64,000 nucleotides of DNA from Diphasiastrum complanatum (lineage: Eukaryota; Streptophyta; Lycopodiopsida; Lycopodiales; Lycopodiaceae), in NCBI GenBank assembly GCA_029204225.1, contig CM055095.1, forward strand, positions 29,268,845 through 29,332,844. Direction: 5' to 3'. Shown in pieces: positions 1 to 11,755 of the stretch; within the stretch, counting starts at the first letter, position 1, and every line of letters begins with the position of its first letter. The translations under genes were made by a program, and so were the position numbers. A model generated the notes under the pieces. It was not told the origin of the DNA, made no database searches, and was given only the letters and a program-made list of their open reading frames with translations.

Positions 1-562
1 CCATCAGTCACCTACATTGCTTTGAAGTCAATGCATGTGCTGCACTTTCTCCATCTTCCATCACGTTTTGCTATGACCTTTGATTTTTTTTAATCCAACG
101 TTCGAACTCCATTTTTCGATATTTTTGGTTCAGAGCATAGGCCTTAAGCTACAAAACATCTATGTCCATTGAAATTTCCAATTTTGACACGTTCTTCCAC
201 CTTAATTATCATTTTGCTTTTCATTTTTGCCCATTTTCCTATAGAAAACACCAATATGGGGGAGTCCTAAAAATCAAGGTACTACCCTTGGGACCCAACT
301 CAATTTTCATAGTTCAACACTTTAATAGAGAAATGTTATTTATGTTCTTCAAAACTTCAAATTTAAATTTTTTTGTAGTTTTTCATTGCATCCATGGAAA
401 ATGGTGGATTTGACGGCCAAAAATCCTCCTACCGAGCCCTGCCACATTGCCTATTCCGATTGGGGAGCACAGTGTATGCAGGAGAGAGACCACACTTCCA
501 AACACAAAGCAAAGAAGTTTACTTGGGTGCACGAACCTGTCCACAATTGTGGGCAGCCGCGC

Positions 563-635
<73 letters not shown>

Positions 636-1384
636 TTTCACATGGTTCCTCTTGACAAAACAAGACTGAACCCTTTGAACCCTTTATTCATATTCCAACA
701 AAGTTGCATAGAGCTAAAAGTAAAATAATTTCACGTAGGTATGTTCTTTTGCCAAAAACATTCAAAGAGTGTTAAAGCCAAACCGTTATAGCATGGTTTT
801 CCGAAATACATACATGTGTAGTGACTTATCGATGTATGGTTTGAATCCAAACCTAAACGAATGAAATGGTAGGCCGTAGCAACAATCGATACTACATAAT
901 CACAAGACGTAAGTGCACATTTAGTGTCCAAATGCTACTAGATCCTTACTAGATGTGCATAGCTTTTAAGAATACATTTTGGTTTAATGGAAGAGACTAC
1001 ACATCGGTAGGTCGCTATCTACACTACATTAACCCAATTAGCAACGTTCTAAGCAAACATGTTATGGATTTGTAGCGATGTGTGTGTGTATTGTAGATTA
1101 TTAAAAGAGTGATCCATCATGGTCAGCGCAAGACACCATACATTTGTAACATACATTTGCAGAATATAAGATGCTATGAGCATACATATCGTTTGTAGTT
1201 GCAAAGAAGCATAAACCAGAATGTAAACAACAACAAAAGAGATGATCATATTGTCATGAAATGGGATGAACCACTTATCCCTCATGAAACCATTGCTTTG
1301 AAAAGCATTCATTAAAATTTTCTACCTAGGTTTCCTGTTTGTTACAACAATACATTGCAGTAATAAGTTAAACTTGGGCGATAA
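1..1384. other. AT-rich flank without a recognised gene
   Basis: Apart from the GA tract listed separately, I see no domain, splice-consistent exon or RNA gene here. Short open frames on both strands have no recognisable motif and are compatible with chance in AT-rich DNA. Confidence 0.6.
564..632. repeat. (GA)n microsatellite, about 69 bp
   Basis: Uninterrupted GA dinucleotide tract. It opens long artificial Arg-Glu frames on this strand, which are not genes. Confidence 0.98.
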
Positions 1385-2365
1385 TTAACTTATATGAGTT
1401 ATAGATTGGTCTATTAGAGGACAATTGTATATATTGTAAAAAGGAAAAGACAATTCCCTTCTTTTGTCAAATTTTGAGAGATGCGTCAAAGCTGTCACTG
1501 GATCAAAAGCGATAGAAATATTCAAAAAACTAATAGTGTTAGCTTCAGAGGACTTTCTTTCTATTTCCAAAAAGTCCAATGGGTAAATCCAGAAAGGGTA
1601 TTCCGGTGTTCGTACCTGTGATTTATCCATAAAAAGCTCAATATTAGGGTTATTAATGAAGCAGATATCGTCAATGTACATAAATGAATGTGCAAAGTCA
1701 TTCATAAACGTACCAAGACCTAATCTGGCTAGTCTTTTAATAAACTGTGCCTCAAACAAAGATAGATACCAATTACACCACGTAGGTGAGTAGGAGAAAC
1801 CCATCGGTATACCACGAATTTGTCTCCAAGTCTTGTTTCCTAGTATGACGATGCAATTGTCTATCAGGAAAGCATTCCATTGGCAAAGTAAATATTTATC
1901 AAATGTGTATCATTCCTCTGATAGTTTTAAAGACCATTACCATTTAAAAACTTCACGTTCTTGAACCCATTGATATCTCAATAAATAATGTTTAGAATGT
2001 TTGAAGACATATGTAATGGCCTTACCCATAGTAGTTTTTAGTCATATGTAATGGCCTTACCCATTGGCAAAGTAAATATTTATCAAATGTGTATCATTCC
2101 TTTGATAGTTTTAAAGGCCATTACCATTTAAAAACTTCACGTTCCTGAACCCATTGATATCTCAATAAATAATGTTTAGAATGTTTGAAGGCATATGTAA
2201 TGGCCTTACCCATAGTATATCTTTGCCTTAAGACTTGCACCTTCCATGAGGAATGGTGACATCATACCAAGAGCTCCTGTGAGGAATTTGGCAAGTCTAG
2301 TAAAACAACAATCATGAGCATTGGTAATCCATCTGAATGATTCCTTGTGGGCTTTGTAGGTACAC
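1385..2365 (-). pseudogene. Penelope-like element reverse transcriptase, decayed fragment
   Basis: Read on the minus strand, the pieces occur in the order of a Penelope-like (PLE) RT. A KxR-type fingers segment (KESFRWITNAHDCC, about 2353-2300) comes first. Then follow the motif WRQIRGIPMGFSYSPTWCN (about 1835-1775), the catalytic box FMYIDDICFIN (about 1690-1650), and a C-terminal block IYPLDFLEIE...NTISFLNISI ending in FDKRRELSFPFYNIYN (about 1475-1420). The YIDD box followed by a YDKR-x-FxFP-like block is what I recall as typical of PLEs rather than of LTR or LINE RTs. Stops and shifts occur between blocks, and a local duplication (1881-2210) interrupts the frame. No GIY-YIG endonuclease was seen. 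PLEs are uncommon in flowering plants and known from some other plant lineages. The family assignment is from motif memory, so another PLE-related RT clade is possible. Confidence 0.7.
1881..2210. repeat. Tandem duplication, period about 183 bp, two copies
   Basis: The stretch beginning TGGCAAAGTAAATATTTATC at 1881 recurs at 2064 with only a few substitutions. Both copies end in CATATGTAATGGCCTTACCC. The duplication lies inside the Penelope-like relic and disrupts its frame. Confidence 0.9.
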
Positions 2366-2663
2366 AATAAATAAGGTAAAGAATCATTACCTAAAATATT
2401 TTAGGTAGAGTAACAAAATTTTATAGCAAAATGAATCCCAATCAATCCTAACACTTAGAGATTGCTTTAGAATGATGCCATGGAACTAAAAACACCAACA
2501 AAAGGTAGAAAACACTTGCAAGGATCTAGATCTAAACTATGAGCTAGAATCAAGACTAGTTACCAAAACTAGCAAATTTGGCATTTAACTCCACATTAGG
2601 CACATAGATTTGATCAAATGAACCAAAGTAAAGTATATACAGAGTCACAATTTTGAACTTTAT

Positions 2664-3609
2664 GTGAGTGGTTTAGATGCTAATTTATGGCATCAAAGAT
2701 TAGGACATCTAAACATGCATTCAATCTTTTATGTGCATCATAAGAAAATGGTCAAGGACATGAATATAAATGCTGTTACTACAACTAATCAGTCTGTTTG
2801 CCAAAATTGCTTACTAGGGAAACAATCTAGAACTAGATTTCCAAGAGGACAAGCCAAAAGGACGAAGTCCATTTTGTCACTGATACACAGTGACTTATGT
2901 GGTCCTATGAGCGTACCTTCCTTGGGTCAAACTATATATTCTATTACATTCATTAATGACTACTCCCGATTTACCAGAGTCATGTTCATAAAGAACAAGT
3001 CAGAAGCGTTCAATTGCTTCAAAGAATTCAAGCAATATGATGAGAATCAGACTGGTCAGAGAGTCAAGGCCCTACGGTCTGATGCAGGGGGAGAGTACTT
3101 ATCAAATGAAATGAAGGACTACCTATCTATATGTGGTGTGCACCATCAGTTTACTACAAGCTATACTCCACAACAGAACGGAGTAGTTGAATGGAAGAAC
3201 CGCACACTGTTGGAAGCTGCACGTCCGTGATAGTCAACGGGCATTTGCCTCAAATCTTTTGGGCATAAGCTATCTCTACGACATGCTATCTACAAAATTA
3301 CTCTAGCACTAAAGCAGTTGATTCCAAGACACCGTTTGAAGCCTACTACAGCTACAAACCAAGCTTGAAACACCTATGTGTTTTCGGATGTCTCTGCTAT
3401 GCACAAGTGCCGTCTGATCTAAGGAAGAAGCTGGACCCAGTAAGCTACAAAAACATCTTCATCAACTATTCAACATCACACAAAACATATCGTGTATACG
3501 ATGTTGTTACGGGCCAAATCTCAGTCAGTCGCGACGTTGTCTTTCTTGAAGACAAGTTGTCAAAGTACAGCAAAATGGACCAAGAATAGATCTGAATCAG
3601 ATCTACAAG
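2664..3609 (+). pseudogene. Ty1/copia integrase segment (host element, 5' part)
   Basis: The first open segment (2664-3230) has the GAG-pre-integrase signature LWHQRLGHLN...CQNCLLGKQ (HHCC zinc site). It continues into the integrase core with the catalytic triad visible as HSDLCGP, LRSDAGGEY and PQQNGVVEWKNRT (D, D, E). A stop and frameshift near 3229 precede a second open segment (3365-3589) with the conserved VFGCLCYAQVP and FINYSTSHKTYRVYD blocks found downstream of the copia core. No gag or protease is seen upstream, so the element is 5'-truncated. It stops at 3609, where a minus-strand copia has inserted, and resumes at 7621. Confidence 0.88.
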
Positions 3610-4392
3610 TGTGATTGGATGTTAGATTAGATCAACCTATCAATCTACACAAGATTAGATAGCATTTAGATCAAATCTAGATGAATAAATCTAACAAGAA
3701 CAATCATTATTGATCAAAACTTGTACTTGTTGGTTTCACACGTGTGAAAACCTGTCAGTACGGACAGTAGGCTGAGAATAAAGTATACTAAGCTTAGAAC
3801 CCAATCAATGCATAAAAACACAAGACAAATAGAGAGAAAACACTAGAATTGTTCCAAACCCAAGATTTAGCTTCCATATTAATTATGGCCAAATGAGCCA
3901 CCATATATACACAAGAGCTGATGCTTACTCAGCTGATTTGGCACGTGTGAGAGTGCCTACTCATCAAAGGATCCACCAATAATCATCAATATGGCACATG
4001 GACCAAGTTTCCTAACTTATAGCCACCTCCTTTGATTTTAGGCAATTTTCCTAATTTATAGGGACTTGCACAAATAACTAGTACAAGTTGGATCTCACCT
4101 ACTACTGATGTTTTGACACATGTGAGCAATCCTTGGCACGTGTGAGATCACTCCTATCCATGTGAAATAGCTTTTCCTACCAATAAAATGATGCCAAGTG
4201 GCATATAGCTAGAAAACTAGATTCTGGCCATTTTAGCCACTAGATCTCAAATGAAATGGTATGTACAACCTATATGACTCATCTAAATGATAAATGCATT
4301 TAATTCACACGTGGGAATAGGCTCCACACATGTGTAAACATAATATGTACATGATTTTGGCCTAGATCAAGCATGATTTTGACATTTTCACA
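3610..4392 (-). repeat. 3' LTR of nested copia, about 783 bp
   Basis: Bounded by TGTGA and TCACA. Immediately inside lies CTCCTCCTCAAAA at 4393, which on the minus strand is a purine-rich PPT (TTTTGAGGAGGAG) abutting the LTR. The last 70 bp (4323-4392) are identical to 7551-7620. Several CACACGTGTG-like palindromic E-box/G-box words lie inside, possibly promoter elements. Confidence 0.82.
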
Positions 4393-4406
4393 CTCCTCCT
4401 CAAAAT

Positions 4407-4967
4407 CTAGCTTGGTAAATCTAGTATACATCTATCTACAACTCCAAGTGTTAATCTTAACTTCACAAATGGATCCTTTGCCAATGGTTTGGTAAGTATA
4501 TCAGCAACACAATCTGAAGATGAAACATGGATGAGCTTTATCTCCTTTGCTTGTACCTTCTCTCTCACAAAGTGATGTGAAATCTCAATGTGCTTGGTTC
4601 GAGCATGGAAGATTGGATTGTTGGCAAGTTGTTGGGTTGCTTGATTCTCACAATAAATGCATGGAATATCTTCAGCCTTGATCACTTGAAGCTCCTCCAA
4701 TATTCTTCTTAGCCATAGGATCTCCTTTGTTGTTGTTGTCATAGCTTTATACTCGGATTCGGTTGATGAAAATGAGATAGTATCTTGCTTTTTGGAAAGC
4801 CAAGATATGACTCCTCCACATAGGAATGTAGCAAAGGCACTTGTGGATCTTCTATCCACTTTGTCACCTACAAAATCTGAGTCCGAGTATGCTCTCAAAC
4901 AAATATTAGTCCCTTGATATACTATGCCAAAGTTTCTAGTAGACGAGATGTACCACTCTTTTGGCAC
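4407..4967 (-). pseudogene. Copia RNase H and C-terminal pol
   Basis: This carries the copia RNase HI signatures: the first acidic block LRAYSDSDFVGD, then SWLSKKQDTISFSSTESEY with the second acidic residue, then YCENQATQQLANN, IFHARTKHIEISHHFVRE and ADILTKPLAKDPF. It is offset by a frameshift from the upstream RT frame (overlap 4936-4967). In an intact element it would be the C-terminus of one Gag-Pol polyprotein, so this is a broken copy. The stop lies 14 bp before the polypurine tract, as expected for copia. Confidence 0.9.
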
Positions 4968-7550
4968 TCTTCCAATGACATATTAGTGGACTTTGCATGT
5001 ATTGACTCAATTTGCCAACACAAAAGCTAAGATCTGGTCTAGTGATGGTCAAATAGATGAAGGAACCAATAAGTTTTCTATAGGTAGTGATTTCCTCAAA
5101 GGATGCTTCATCACTTTCCTTAGAAACTTTTACATTTAGTTCCATGGGAGTTTCAACTCCTTCACAATATTTCATGCCAAACTTTTCTAAGATGGATCTA
5201 GCATACTTAGATTGACATATGAAAGTAAAATCATTGCATCTAGTAACTTCTATTCCAAGCATGACCTTTAGAAGTCCTAGATCTACCATTTTAAACTCAC
5301 TAGACAAGGAAATTTTTACATCTATAATGCCATCATGATCATTTCCTGTGAGAATTATATCATCAACATATAAAACCAAAATGATGATCTTTCCATCATT
5401 ACATTTGTAGTACAATGATGGTTCATAAGAACTTACAACAAATCCAATGGAAATAAGATAAGAATGCAACCTAGAGTACCAAGCTCTAGGTGCTTGCTTG
5501 AGCCCATAAAGACTCTTCTTCAAAAAGCACACTTTGCCTTCTTCTCCATCTTTGATGAAGCCCTCCCACTTGAAAGAAGTAGCAAGACATATGATCAATC
5601 TAATGGTTACAAGCTTTGCAACAGGAGCAAAGGTTTCATCATAATCTATGCCTTTGACTTGTAAAAAACCTTTTGCTACAAGTCTTGCTTTATACTTATG
5701 AATGGAATCATCTTGATTATACTTCAATCTATATATCCATTTACAAGTAAGAGGCTTCTTTCCATAAGGTAGATTAACAAGATCCCAAGTTTGATTTTCC
5801 AACAAAGCATCAAACTCTACTTGCATAGCATCCTTCCAACTTTGAGACTTAATTGCTTCTTCAAAACATGTTGGTTCTTCAAGCATAGTAGTCAAGAAAG
5901 AATAAGAGTTGTGTAGTTGAGAATCTTCCCTTTGCTTTCCTTTGTCACTATAAGTGAGCCTTGATGGCTCGACCCTCACTCTTGTTGATCTTCTTGGCAC
6001 CTTTGGATCTTGAGCAAGATCCTCTTGGTCTTCAACTCCTTGAAGCTCCTCCTTGGCCATAGCATGATCACTGATAAGATGAGAGTTGTTGGAAAGTACC
6101 TTCTCTTTGCCATTGAGAGATTCATCAAAAAGTACATCTCTACTTACAACTTTCTTGGTAATAGGATCAAATATCCTATATGCTTTACTATTTTCACTAT
6201 AACCAACAAAGATGCCTTTAAATGAAGTAGCATATTCCTTTTTTCTTACTTCTAAAGGAATGTGTACATAACAAGTACATCCAAAAATTTTCAAATCACT
6301 AGGATTTGGCTTTTTGCCATACAATGCTTCATAAGGTGTGAGACCTCCAATGGCACTATTAGTCATTCTATTACATAGAAAGTTCGCACATAAAATAGCT
6401 TCTCCCCAAAATGATGTAGGAAGTGATGCATCTAATCTCAATGCTTTAGCACACTCACATAGTGTTCTATTTTTCCTCTCGGCCACCCCATTTTGTTGTG
6501 GGGTGTATGTGCAAGTAAACTCTCTTCTAATGCCATTAGTTTGACAAAACTCTTTCATACTATTGGAGATGTACTCCCCTCCATTATCACATCTTAATAC
6601 TTTCAAGCTAGCATTAAGTTGCTTTTCTACAAGAGTTTTGAACTTCACAAAGGTTTCAAACACTCCACTTTTCTTAGACAAGAGGTAAATCCAAGAGTAT
6701 CTTGATTTATCATCAATAAAAGTGACATACATAAGAGCTCCACCATTAGATTCATGTGAAAAAGAGTGAACATCTGAGTGAATAAGATCAAGAGGAGAGT
6801 TAGATCTTGTCAAAGATCTCTTGAAAGGTTGCTTATGAGACTTGGAGAGTCCACAAGCTTCACAAAGCTTGCCACACTTGGATATGGCTTTGGGAAGTCC
6901 AATTGCTAGCTCTTTGTTCACCATGGTCTCCATAGCTTTGTAGTTAGGATGGCCTAACCTCTTGTGCCATAGCTCCACTTGAGAGAGCTCCTCCCTTGCC
7001 ATGTTAACACTTCCAACCATCACATTAGCATCCAACTTAAATAAACTTCCTTGCTTAAAGCCATTAGCAATACATTTATCATTCTTCAAGATGGAACATG
7101 CTCCATGCTTGAAATGAACATCTAATCCACTATCCATAAGTTGACCAACACTTAACAAGTTCTTTGTAATAGAAGGTACATAAAAAACATTGTCTAGATC
7201 TACTTTCTTAGATGATCCAAGACATAATGGAATGGATCCAATTCCTACAATCTCACATTCTTGATCACTTGCAGTGAAGATAAACTTCTTAGAGTTATTG
7301 TAAGAAAGTAAGGTAGGAAAGTAGTCTTTTTGGTGAGTCATGTGGGAACTAGCCCCACTATCAATCCACCATGTGTTGTGATTAGATGTTTGTGTTAAGG
7401 AAGCCATCAAAGATAAGTTGCATTCATCCTCCTCCTCAAGCACAAGGTTTCCACGGTTGTCCTTCTCTTGGGCATTCTTCTTCTTGTAACACTCGGATGC
7501 AAAGTGTCCTTTCTTACCACAGAAAAAACACTTAAGCTTCTTCTTGTCCT
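4936..7550 (-). pseudogene. Copia gag zinc knuckle, protease, integrase and RT
   Basis: One long frame, nearly free of damage. In minus-strand order it has the zinc knuckle CFFCGKKGHFASEC, the aspartic protease WWIDSGASSHMT, GAG-pre-integrase ELWHKRLGHPN with CEACG, the integrase core (HSDVHSF, LRCDNGGEY, TPQQNGVAERKNRT), and RT with WKDAMQVEFDALL, LARLVAKGF-type block, [13 protein letters not shown] and LYVDDIILTGND. The RT carries an in-frame deletion: after LATSFKWE the frame jumps directly to GFIKDGEEGK. About 25 residues that include the first catalytic Asp block (QVDVSNAFL-like in the copy at 47.3-47.7 kb) are missing. The amino end runs into LTR sequence and host-element DNA, so the apparent first ~50 residues are not a true gag N-terminus. 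Cytoplasmic particle-forming polyprotein by family; inactive here. Confidence 0.92.
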
Positions 7551-7620
7551 TCCACACATGTGTAAACATAATATGTACATGATTTTGGCCTAGATCAAGC
7601 ATGATTTTGACATTTTCACA
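7551..7620 (-). repeat. Residual 5' LTR terminus, 70 bp
   Basis: Identical over 70 bp to 4323-4392, the U3 start of the same element's 3' LTR. It is fused at 7550/7551 directly to the gag zinc-knuckle region, which dates the internal deletion after insertion. Confidence 0.9.
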
Positions 7621-8635
7621 CAAGTATCTCGATTTCAAACAGAAGCAGCCAATGCAAGAGCATGCCGTAGCAACTCCATCCTCCATCGATAGGCAATGAC
7701 CTATGACTGTTCAAACAATGGAGTTCATCCCAACGACTCCACTTACCATCGATGGGCCTAGACCCATGATTGTTCAACCGCAAGATGCTACGATCCAGTC
7801 ATTCACCAAGGAGAATCATCCACTCAAGCACCTATAGTTCAAAGGTCTGTAAGACAACAACAGCAGCCTGATCGTTTCGTCCCTCAGGCTTTCATTAGTC
7901 ATGACGAACCTGCCACCGTAGCAGAAGCCTTGTCAATGATGTAGACAAATGGAAAGTTGCCATGGATGCTGAGTATCAGTCTCTAATGAAGAACAAGACC
8001 TGGAGTCTTGTCAATCTTCCTACAGATGTAAAACCAATTGACTCCACATGGATATTCAAGCTAAAGCTTAAACTAGATGGATCATTATCCAAATGGAAAG
8101 CTAGACTGGTGGTTAAAGGATTTGAACAAGTATATGAGATAGACTACATTGAGACCTTTAGTCCAGTGGTAAAGCATCAGTCTATTCGTACCTTATTGGA
8201 TATAGCTACTGTAGAAGATCTGGACATTCACCAGATGGATATCCAGACGACATTCCTACATAGATATATACAAGAAGACATTTTCATTTACCAACCAGAA
8301 AGTTACGTCCTTCAAGGCAAGGAGCATTTGGTATGCAAACTGCATAAGGCATTATATGGTCTTAAGCAAGCTCTCAGGGCCTGGTATGAAAGAATCAATT
8401 ACTTCTTGTTGCAGCACAATTTCACTTCTTGCTCCGCAGACTCTAATGTATATCTCAAGCGTAAAAGGTCAAGCTATGTTATAATAGCATTATACGTTGA
8501 TGATATCAGCATTTCAAATCAGTTATTACTGGAAACCAAATCTGTACTTTCATCAGAGTTTGAGATGACTGATTTAGGCCCAGTTCATTACCTTTTAGAA
8601 ATGGAGATTCACAAAGATCGCGTGTGATGCCACCT
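7621..8635 (+). pseudogene. Ty1/copia RT segment (host element, 3' part)
   Basis: Continuation of the 2664-3609 copia after the nested insertion. 7621-7960 is the degenerate integrase-RT linker, with several stops and a proline/serine-rich composition. From 7962 the RT reads KNKTWSLVNLPTD, STWIFKLKLKLDGS, WKARLVVKGFEQ, IDYIETFSPVVKHQSIR, DIHQMDIQTTFLH (first catalytic Asp), CKLHKALYGLKQALRAWY and ALYVDDISIS (YVDD). It then continues to TDLGPVHYLLEMEIHKD, where homology ends at 8627. RNase H and the 3' LTR are missing, so the element is truncated at both ends. Confidence 0.9.
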
Positions 8636-8934
8636 TATTGTTAAAAAATGAATATCAACATAAATATGGCATGATATACTCGAAAATGAAGATATGAGCT
8701 TGTTAAGTATAAATCATAAAGAGGCCTAAGTCATTTTTCAGGATTATATCTCCTAAGTACTTGCCTTGTAATTAAGGGAAAGATCTTTAATAGGAAAGAC
8801 ATTGCCTTGGATAACCTTTACTAGGTCGTCCAGTAACTGTACATACTATATTTCTATAACTGTAACTAGTATAGTTAGAAAATTTCATTATACTAGCCAA
8901 CTAAATTTAACTTGAGGTATTGCAGATTAGCACG

Positions 8935-9785
8935 TGTCGGGCAAGAAGAAGAAACCAATGGGAGCTTCACAACTTTTTCCACAATTTGAGAGTGTCTTTG
9001 GAAGGCCGAGAGCAAGATACTTGGTGCATAGCATCTCCATAGATTTGAAGTTGGGGTGGCCCAACCTCTTATGCCAAAGCTCCTCTTGATTGAGCTCCTC
9101 CTTCACCATGTTCACACTTCCAAGAAAAACATTAGCATCAAGCTTAAAAAGCCTTCCTTGCTTGAATCCCTTTACAATGCAAGTATTATTCATCATTATC
9201 GAGCAAACACCTTGCTTAAAATGGACATCTAAGCCATCATCCATCAATTGCCCTACACTTAACAAATTCTTAGTGAGTGTAGGAACATAGAGTACATTAT
9301 CAAGATCTACTCTTTTAGAGGATCCAAGACTTAAGGGAATACTTCCCACTCCATCTATTCTACATTCGATCACCTGCTGTTAGAATAGACTCTTTACAAC
9401 CTACAAAAGGTACAAGAGTTGAGAAAAAATCCTTTTGGAATGTCATGTGGGAACTAGCCCCTCTATCAATCCACCATGTGTCATTGGAGTAGCTTTTTGA
9501 TGTAGATGTAGAAGCCATCAAGGATGAATCCACTTCATCCTCATCTTCCTCAAGAGTGAGGTTGCCTTGTTTGCTCTCTCCTTGTGCATTCTTCTTCTTG
9601 AAACACTCGGATGCAAAGTGCCTCTTCTTTCCACAAAAGAAGCACTTGAGTTTAGCTTTGTTCTTCTTTCCACCTTTGGAGCTTGATGGTTGATCATCAT
9701 TCTTGGTCTCCTTGTGTTGGATCTTCTTCTTTGACTTTTCCTTTCCCTTGCTTGAGAAGTTGGCCTTCTCATCACCATCATGCAA
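8935..9785 (-). pseudogene. Copia gag C-terminus, protease and pre-integrase fragment
   Basis: On the minus strand, a lysine-rich linker and zinc knuckle (CFFCGKKRHFASEC) are followed by a protease block. There the expected DSGAS is changed to IDRGASSHMT, placing Arg next to the catalytic Asp. After a frameshift near 9365 come the GAG-pre-integrase blocks GSIPLSLGSSKRVDLDN, LLSVGQLMDDGLDV and ELWHKRLGHPNF. Homology ends near 8940, before the integrase core. It is similar to, but distinct from, the copia at 4.9-7.5 kb. Confidence 0.88.
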
Positions 9786-9826
9786 CTTTAAGGATCCAAT
9801 CCTTTGCTTGACATGAAGGATCCTAC

Positions 9827-9965
<139 letters not shown>

Positions 9966-10160
9966 GCATAACAACAATCAACTCCAATAAGCATCAAATC
10001 CAACAATCAACAAATACAAAGAAAACTTGAGAGATAGAGGAGGAAAGATGAAGAGCAAAGACATTCTATATCCCTTCCATAAGAGGCCCAACCTGCTTGT
10101 ATTGAAATGAAGAGAAAGTGTGTACAATAACTCAAAACTACCACTAGATATAGTGGATTT

Positions 10161-10677
10161 TGTGAATTTCACACATGCGGAGTGTCCACAAAGTGCGATT
10201 AAGATCTCCTAAGGTGTGTGGATGCTAGACTCAAAATCAACACAATCTCCAAATCAATTAGATCTCAATGAGAAGTACAATGATACTATAGATCCACGAG
10301 CTAACACAATGCTCAAACATGATTGGACCTCACTTTTGCCATCTCTTAATCCTATTGGACCATTGATCCATTCACCTCTTGATTCTATTGGATCATTCTC
10401 AATCATGTCTAAAATCCTATTGGAGATGGTTCCACCTCTAAATCCTATTAGACCTCTTGAACTTCATCAAACAAAAGCATTACACTTGTCTATTAATCAT
10501 TTAGCTCGAGTTTTGTCTCCTGCACTACTTTGGCTCAATAATGGCATTACATGTGGAGTTAGACAATTTGCCATCTATGCCAAATTTGACCCTATCAACA
10601 TCCTACACCAAGATGCTTGACATAAAATGTGTAAGACCCCTACAACTAACATAGATAATCTTTTTGCATTTTTCACA
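10161..10677 (-). repeat. Copia 3' LTR, about 517 bp
   Basis: Begins TGTGAATTTCACACATG and ends TTTTTCACA, followed at 10678 by CTCCTCAAAAAA, the complement of a polypurine tract. It therefore belongs to the minus-strand copia whose RNase H starts 17 bp further on. Its start resembles the LTR at about 45658 (TGTCAACATTTCACACATG), suggesting one LTR family. The repeated CCTATTGGACC motifs create open frames that are not genes. Confidence 0.72.
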
Positions 10678-10693
10678 CTCCTCAAAAAATTAT

Positions 10694-11062
10694 CTATGAA
10701 GATTTAAGCATTGATCTTGATATAACTCCAAGATTAGATCTATGCTTGATGAAGGCACTCTTGCTCAAAGGCTTGGTGAGTAGATCGGCAATACAAGAGG
10801 ATGTGTTGACATGCTCCAAATAGATTTTTCCTCCAATGAGTTTTTCTCTCACAAAGTGATGTGCCGCTTCCATGTGCTTGCTCCTTGCATGAAATATGGG
10901 ATTATTGGCAAGAGCTTGGGCCGAGATATTGTCACACTTGATCATTGGTAGATCATCCTCCTTGATGCACTTTAGCTCCAATAACAATCTCTTGATCCAA
11001 AGCACTTCTTTGGTAGTTGTGGTGAGTAGTTTGTACTCGGCCTCACATGAATCCGAAATCAT
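10694..11062 (-). pseudogene. Copia RNase H fragment
   Basis: Shows SCEAEYKLLTTTTKEVLW, IKCDNISAQALANNPIFHA, RSKHMEAAHHFVREK and CIADLLTKPLSKSAF, ending just before the polypurine tract. The frame breaks at 11062, where unrelated sequence begins. The upstream RT of the same or a sister element could be the one at 18385-19652, with later insertions between; that link is inference. Confidence 0.88.
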
Positions 11063-11189
11063 TTGATATGGATTGAGAACTCATTCTGTACATACTTTTG
11101 AGAGATTATCAAGAGATGGTGATTTTGGCAAGTTTGCTCTTTAATGAGAAATTGATGAATGATGAATGTGATAGTTTTTGTGTCTAATG

Positions 11190-11755
11190 AATAGATCTGA
11201 ATCTAAACAAAGTATTATACTTTCCACGTGTGTGACAGGATGTAAAGATCAATTATTTCTAGTTTTATTGTGGTGTTCAAAAGCTCTTGCCAATTAGATG
11301 CAAAATAGGTTGAATTGTGTGCTAGTTTTCTATCTATTAGATATAAGTGAAACCTTTGATGCTTTTTCAATGTTTTAGTATCCAAATGAGGCATAACCTC
11401 TAATTTTAACATGGTATCAGATCCCAAATGCAACCATCGAGGCTCAAATACAAGGAAGAGAGAAGCAATTACAAGTTGATGATTGTTTAATTTTTATTGC
11501 CCTTATTACTACCTTAAGTTTGATGATGTTCCTTCAAGTGTGAATGAAACTGTATCAAGTGAGTATATGATGCGTTGTTTGAGATACTTGTAAAATTATT
11601 GATCCTCCATCAAAGATACAAAATGTTACTATTTGCAAATGGGTCTTTAAGATCAAGCTTAATCAAGATGGTAGTGTGAACAATTATAAAACAAGACTAG
11701 TTGCCAAGGGATATATATGCTCAATTCAAGGGGATTGACTATGATGAAGCACTTG
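11190..11755 (+). mobile_element. Copia relic: LTR end, tRNA-Met primer site, RT scrap
   Basis: TGGTATCAGATC at 11412-11423 matches the copia primer-binding site complementary to initiator tRNA-Met and follows an LTR-like ...TTTTAACA end. At about 11636-11755 a degenerate RT segment reads CKWVFKIKLNQDGSVNNYKTRLVAKGY, then decays. Everything between primer site and RT has been deleted or is unrecognisable. Confidence 0.65.

Larger units (their letters stand above)
3610..7620 (-). mobile_element. Minus-strand Ty1/copia element nested in another copia
   Basis: Read on plus, the element runs from TGTGATTGG at 3610 to TTTTCACA at 7620, so the termini TGTGA/TCACA are inverted repeats. The flanking host bases CAAG(T) occur on both sides (3606-3609/10 and 7621-7624/25), a plausible 4-5 bp target duplication. 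Inside are a 3' LTR, a polypurine tract, RNase H, RT, integrase, protease and a zinc knuckle. The 5' LTR is reduced to 70 bp by a deletion that also removed the primer site and most of gag. The host copia reads on across the junctions. Confidence 0.85.

Noticed and set aside
10216-10620. 134-residue plus-strand open frame
   Set aside because: It lies wholly inside a copia LTR and its Asn/Pro/Leu pattern comes from repeated CCTATTGGACC words; no domain.
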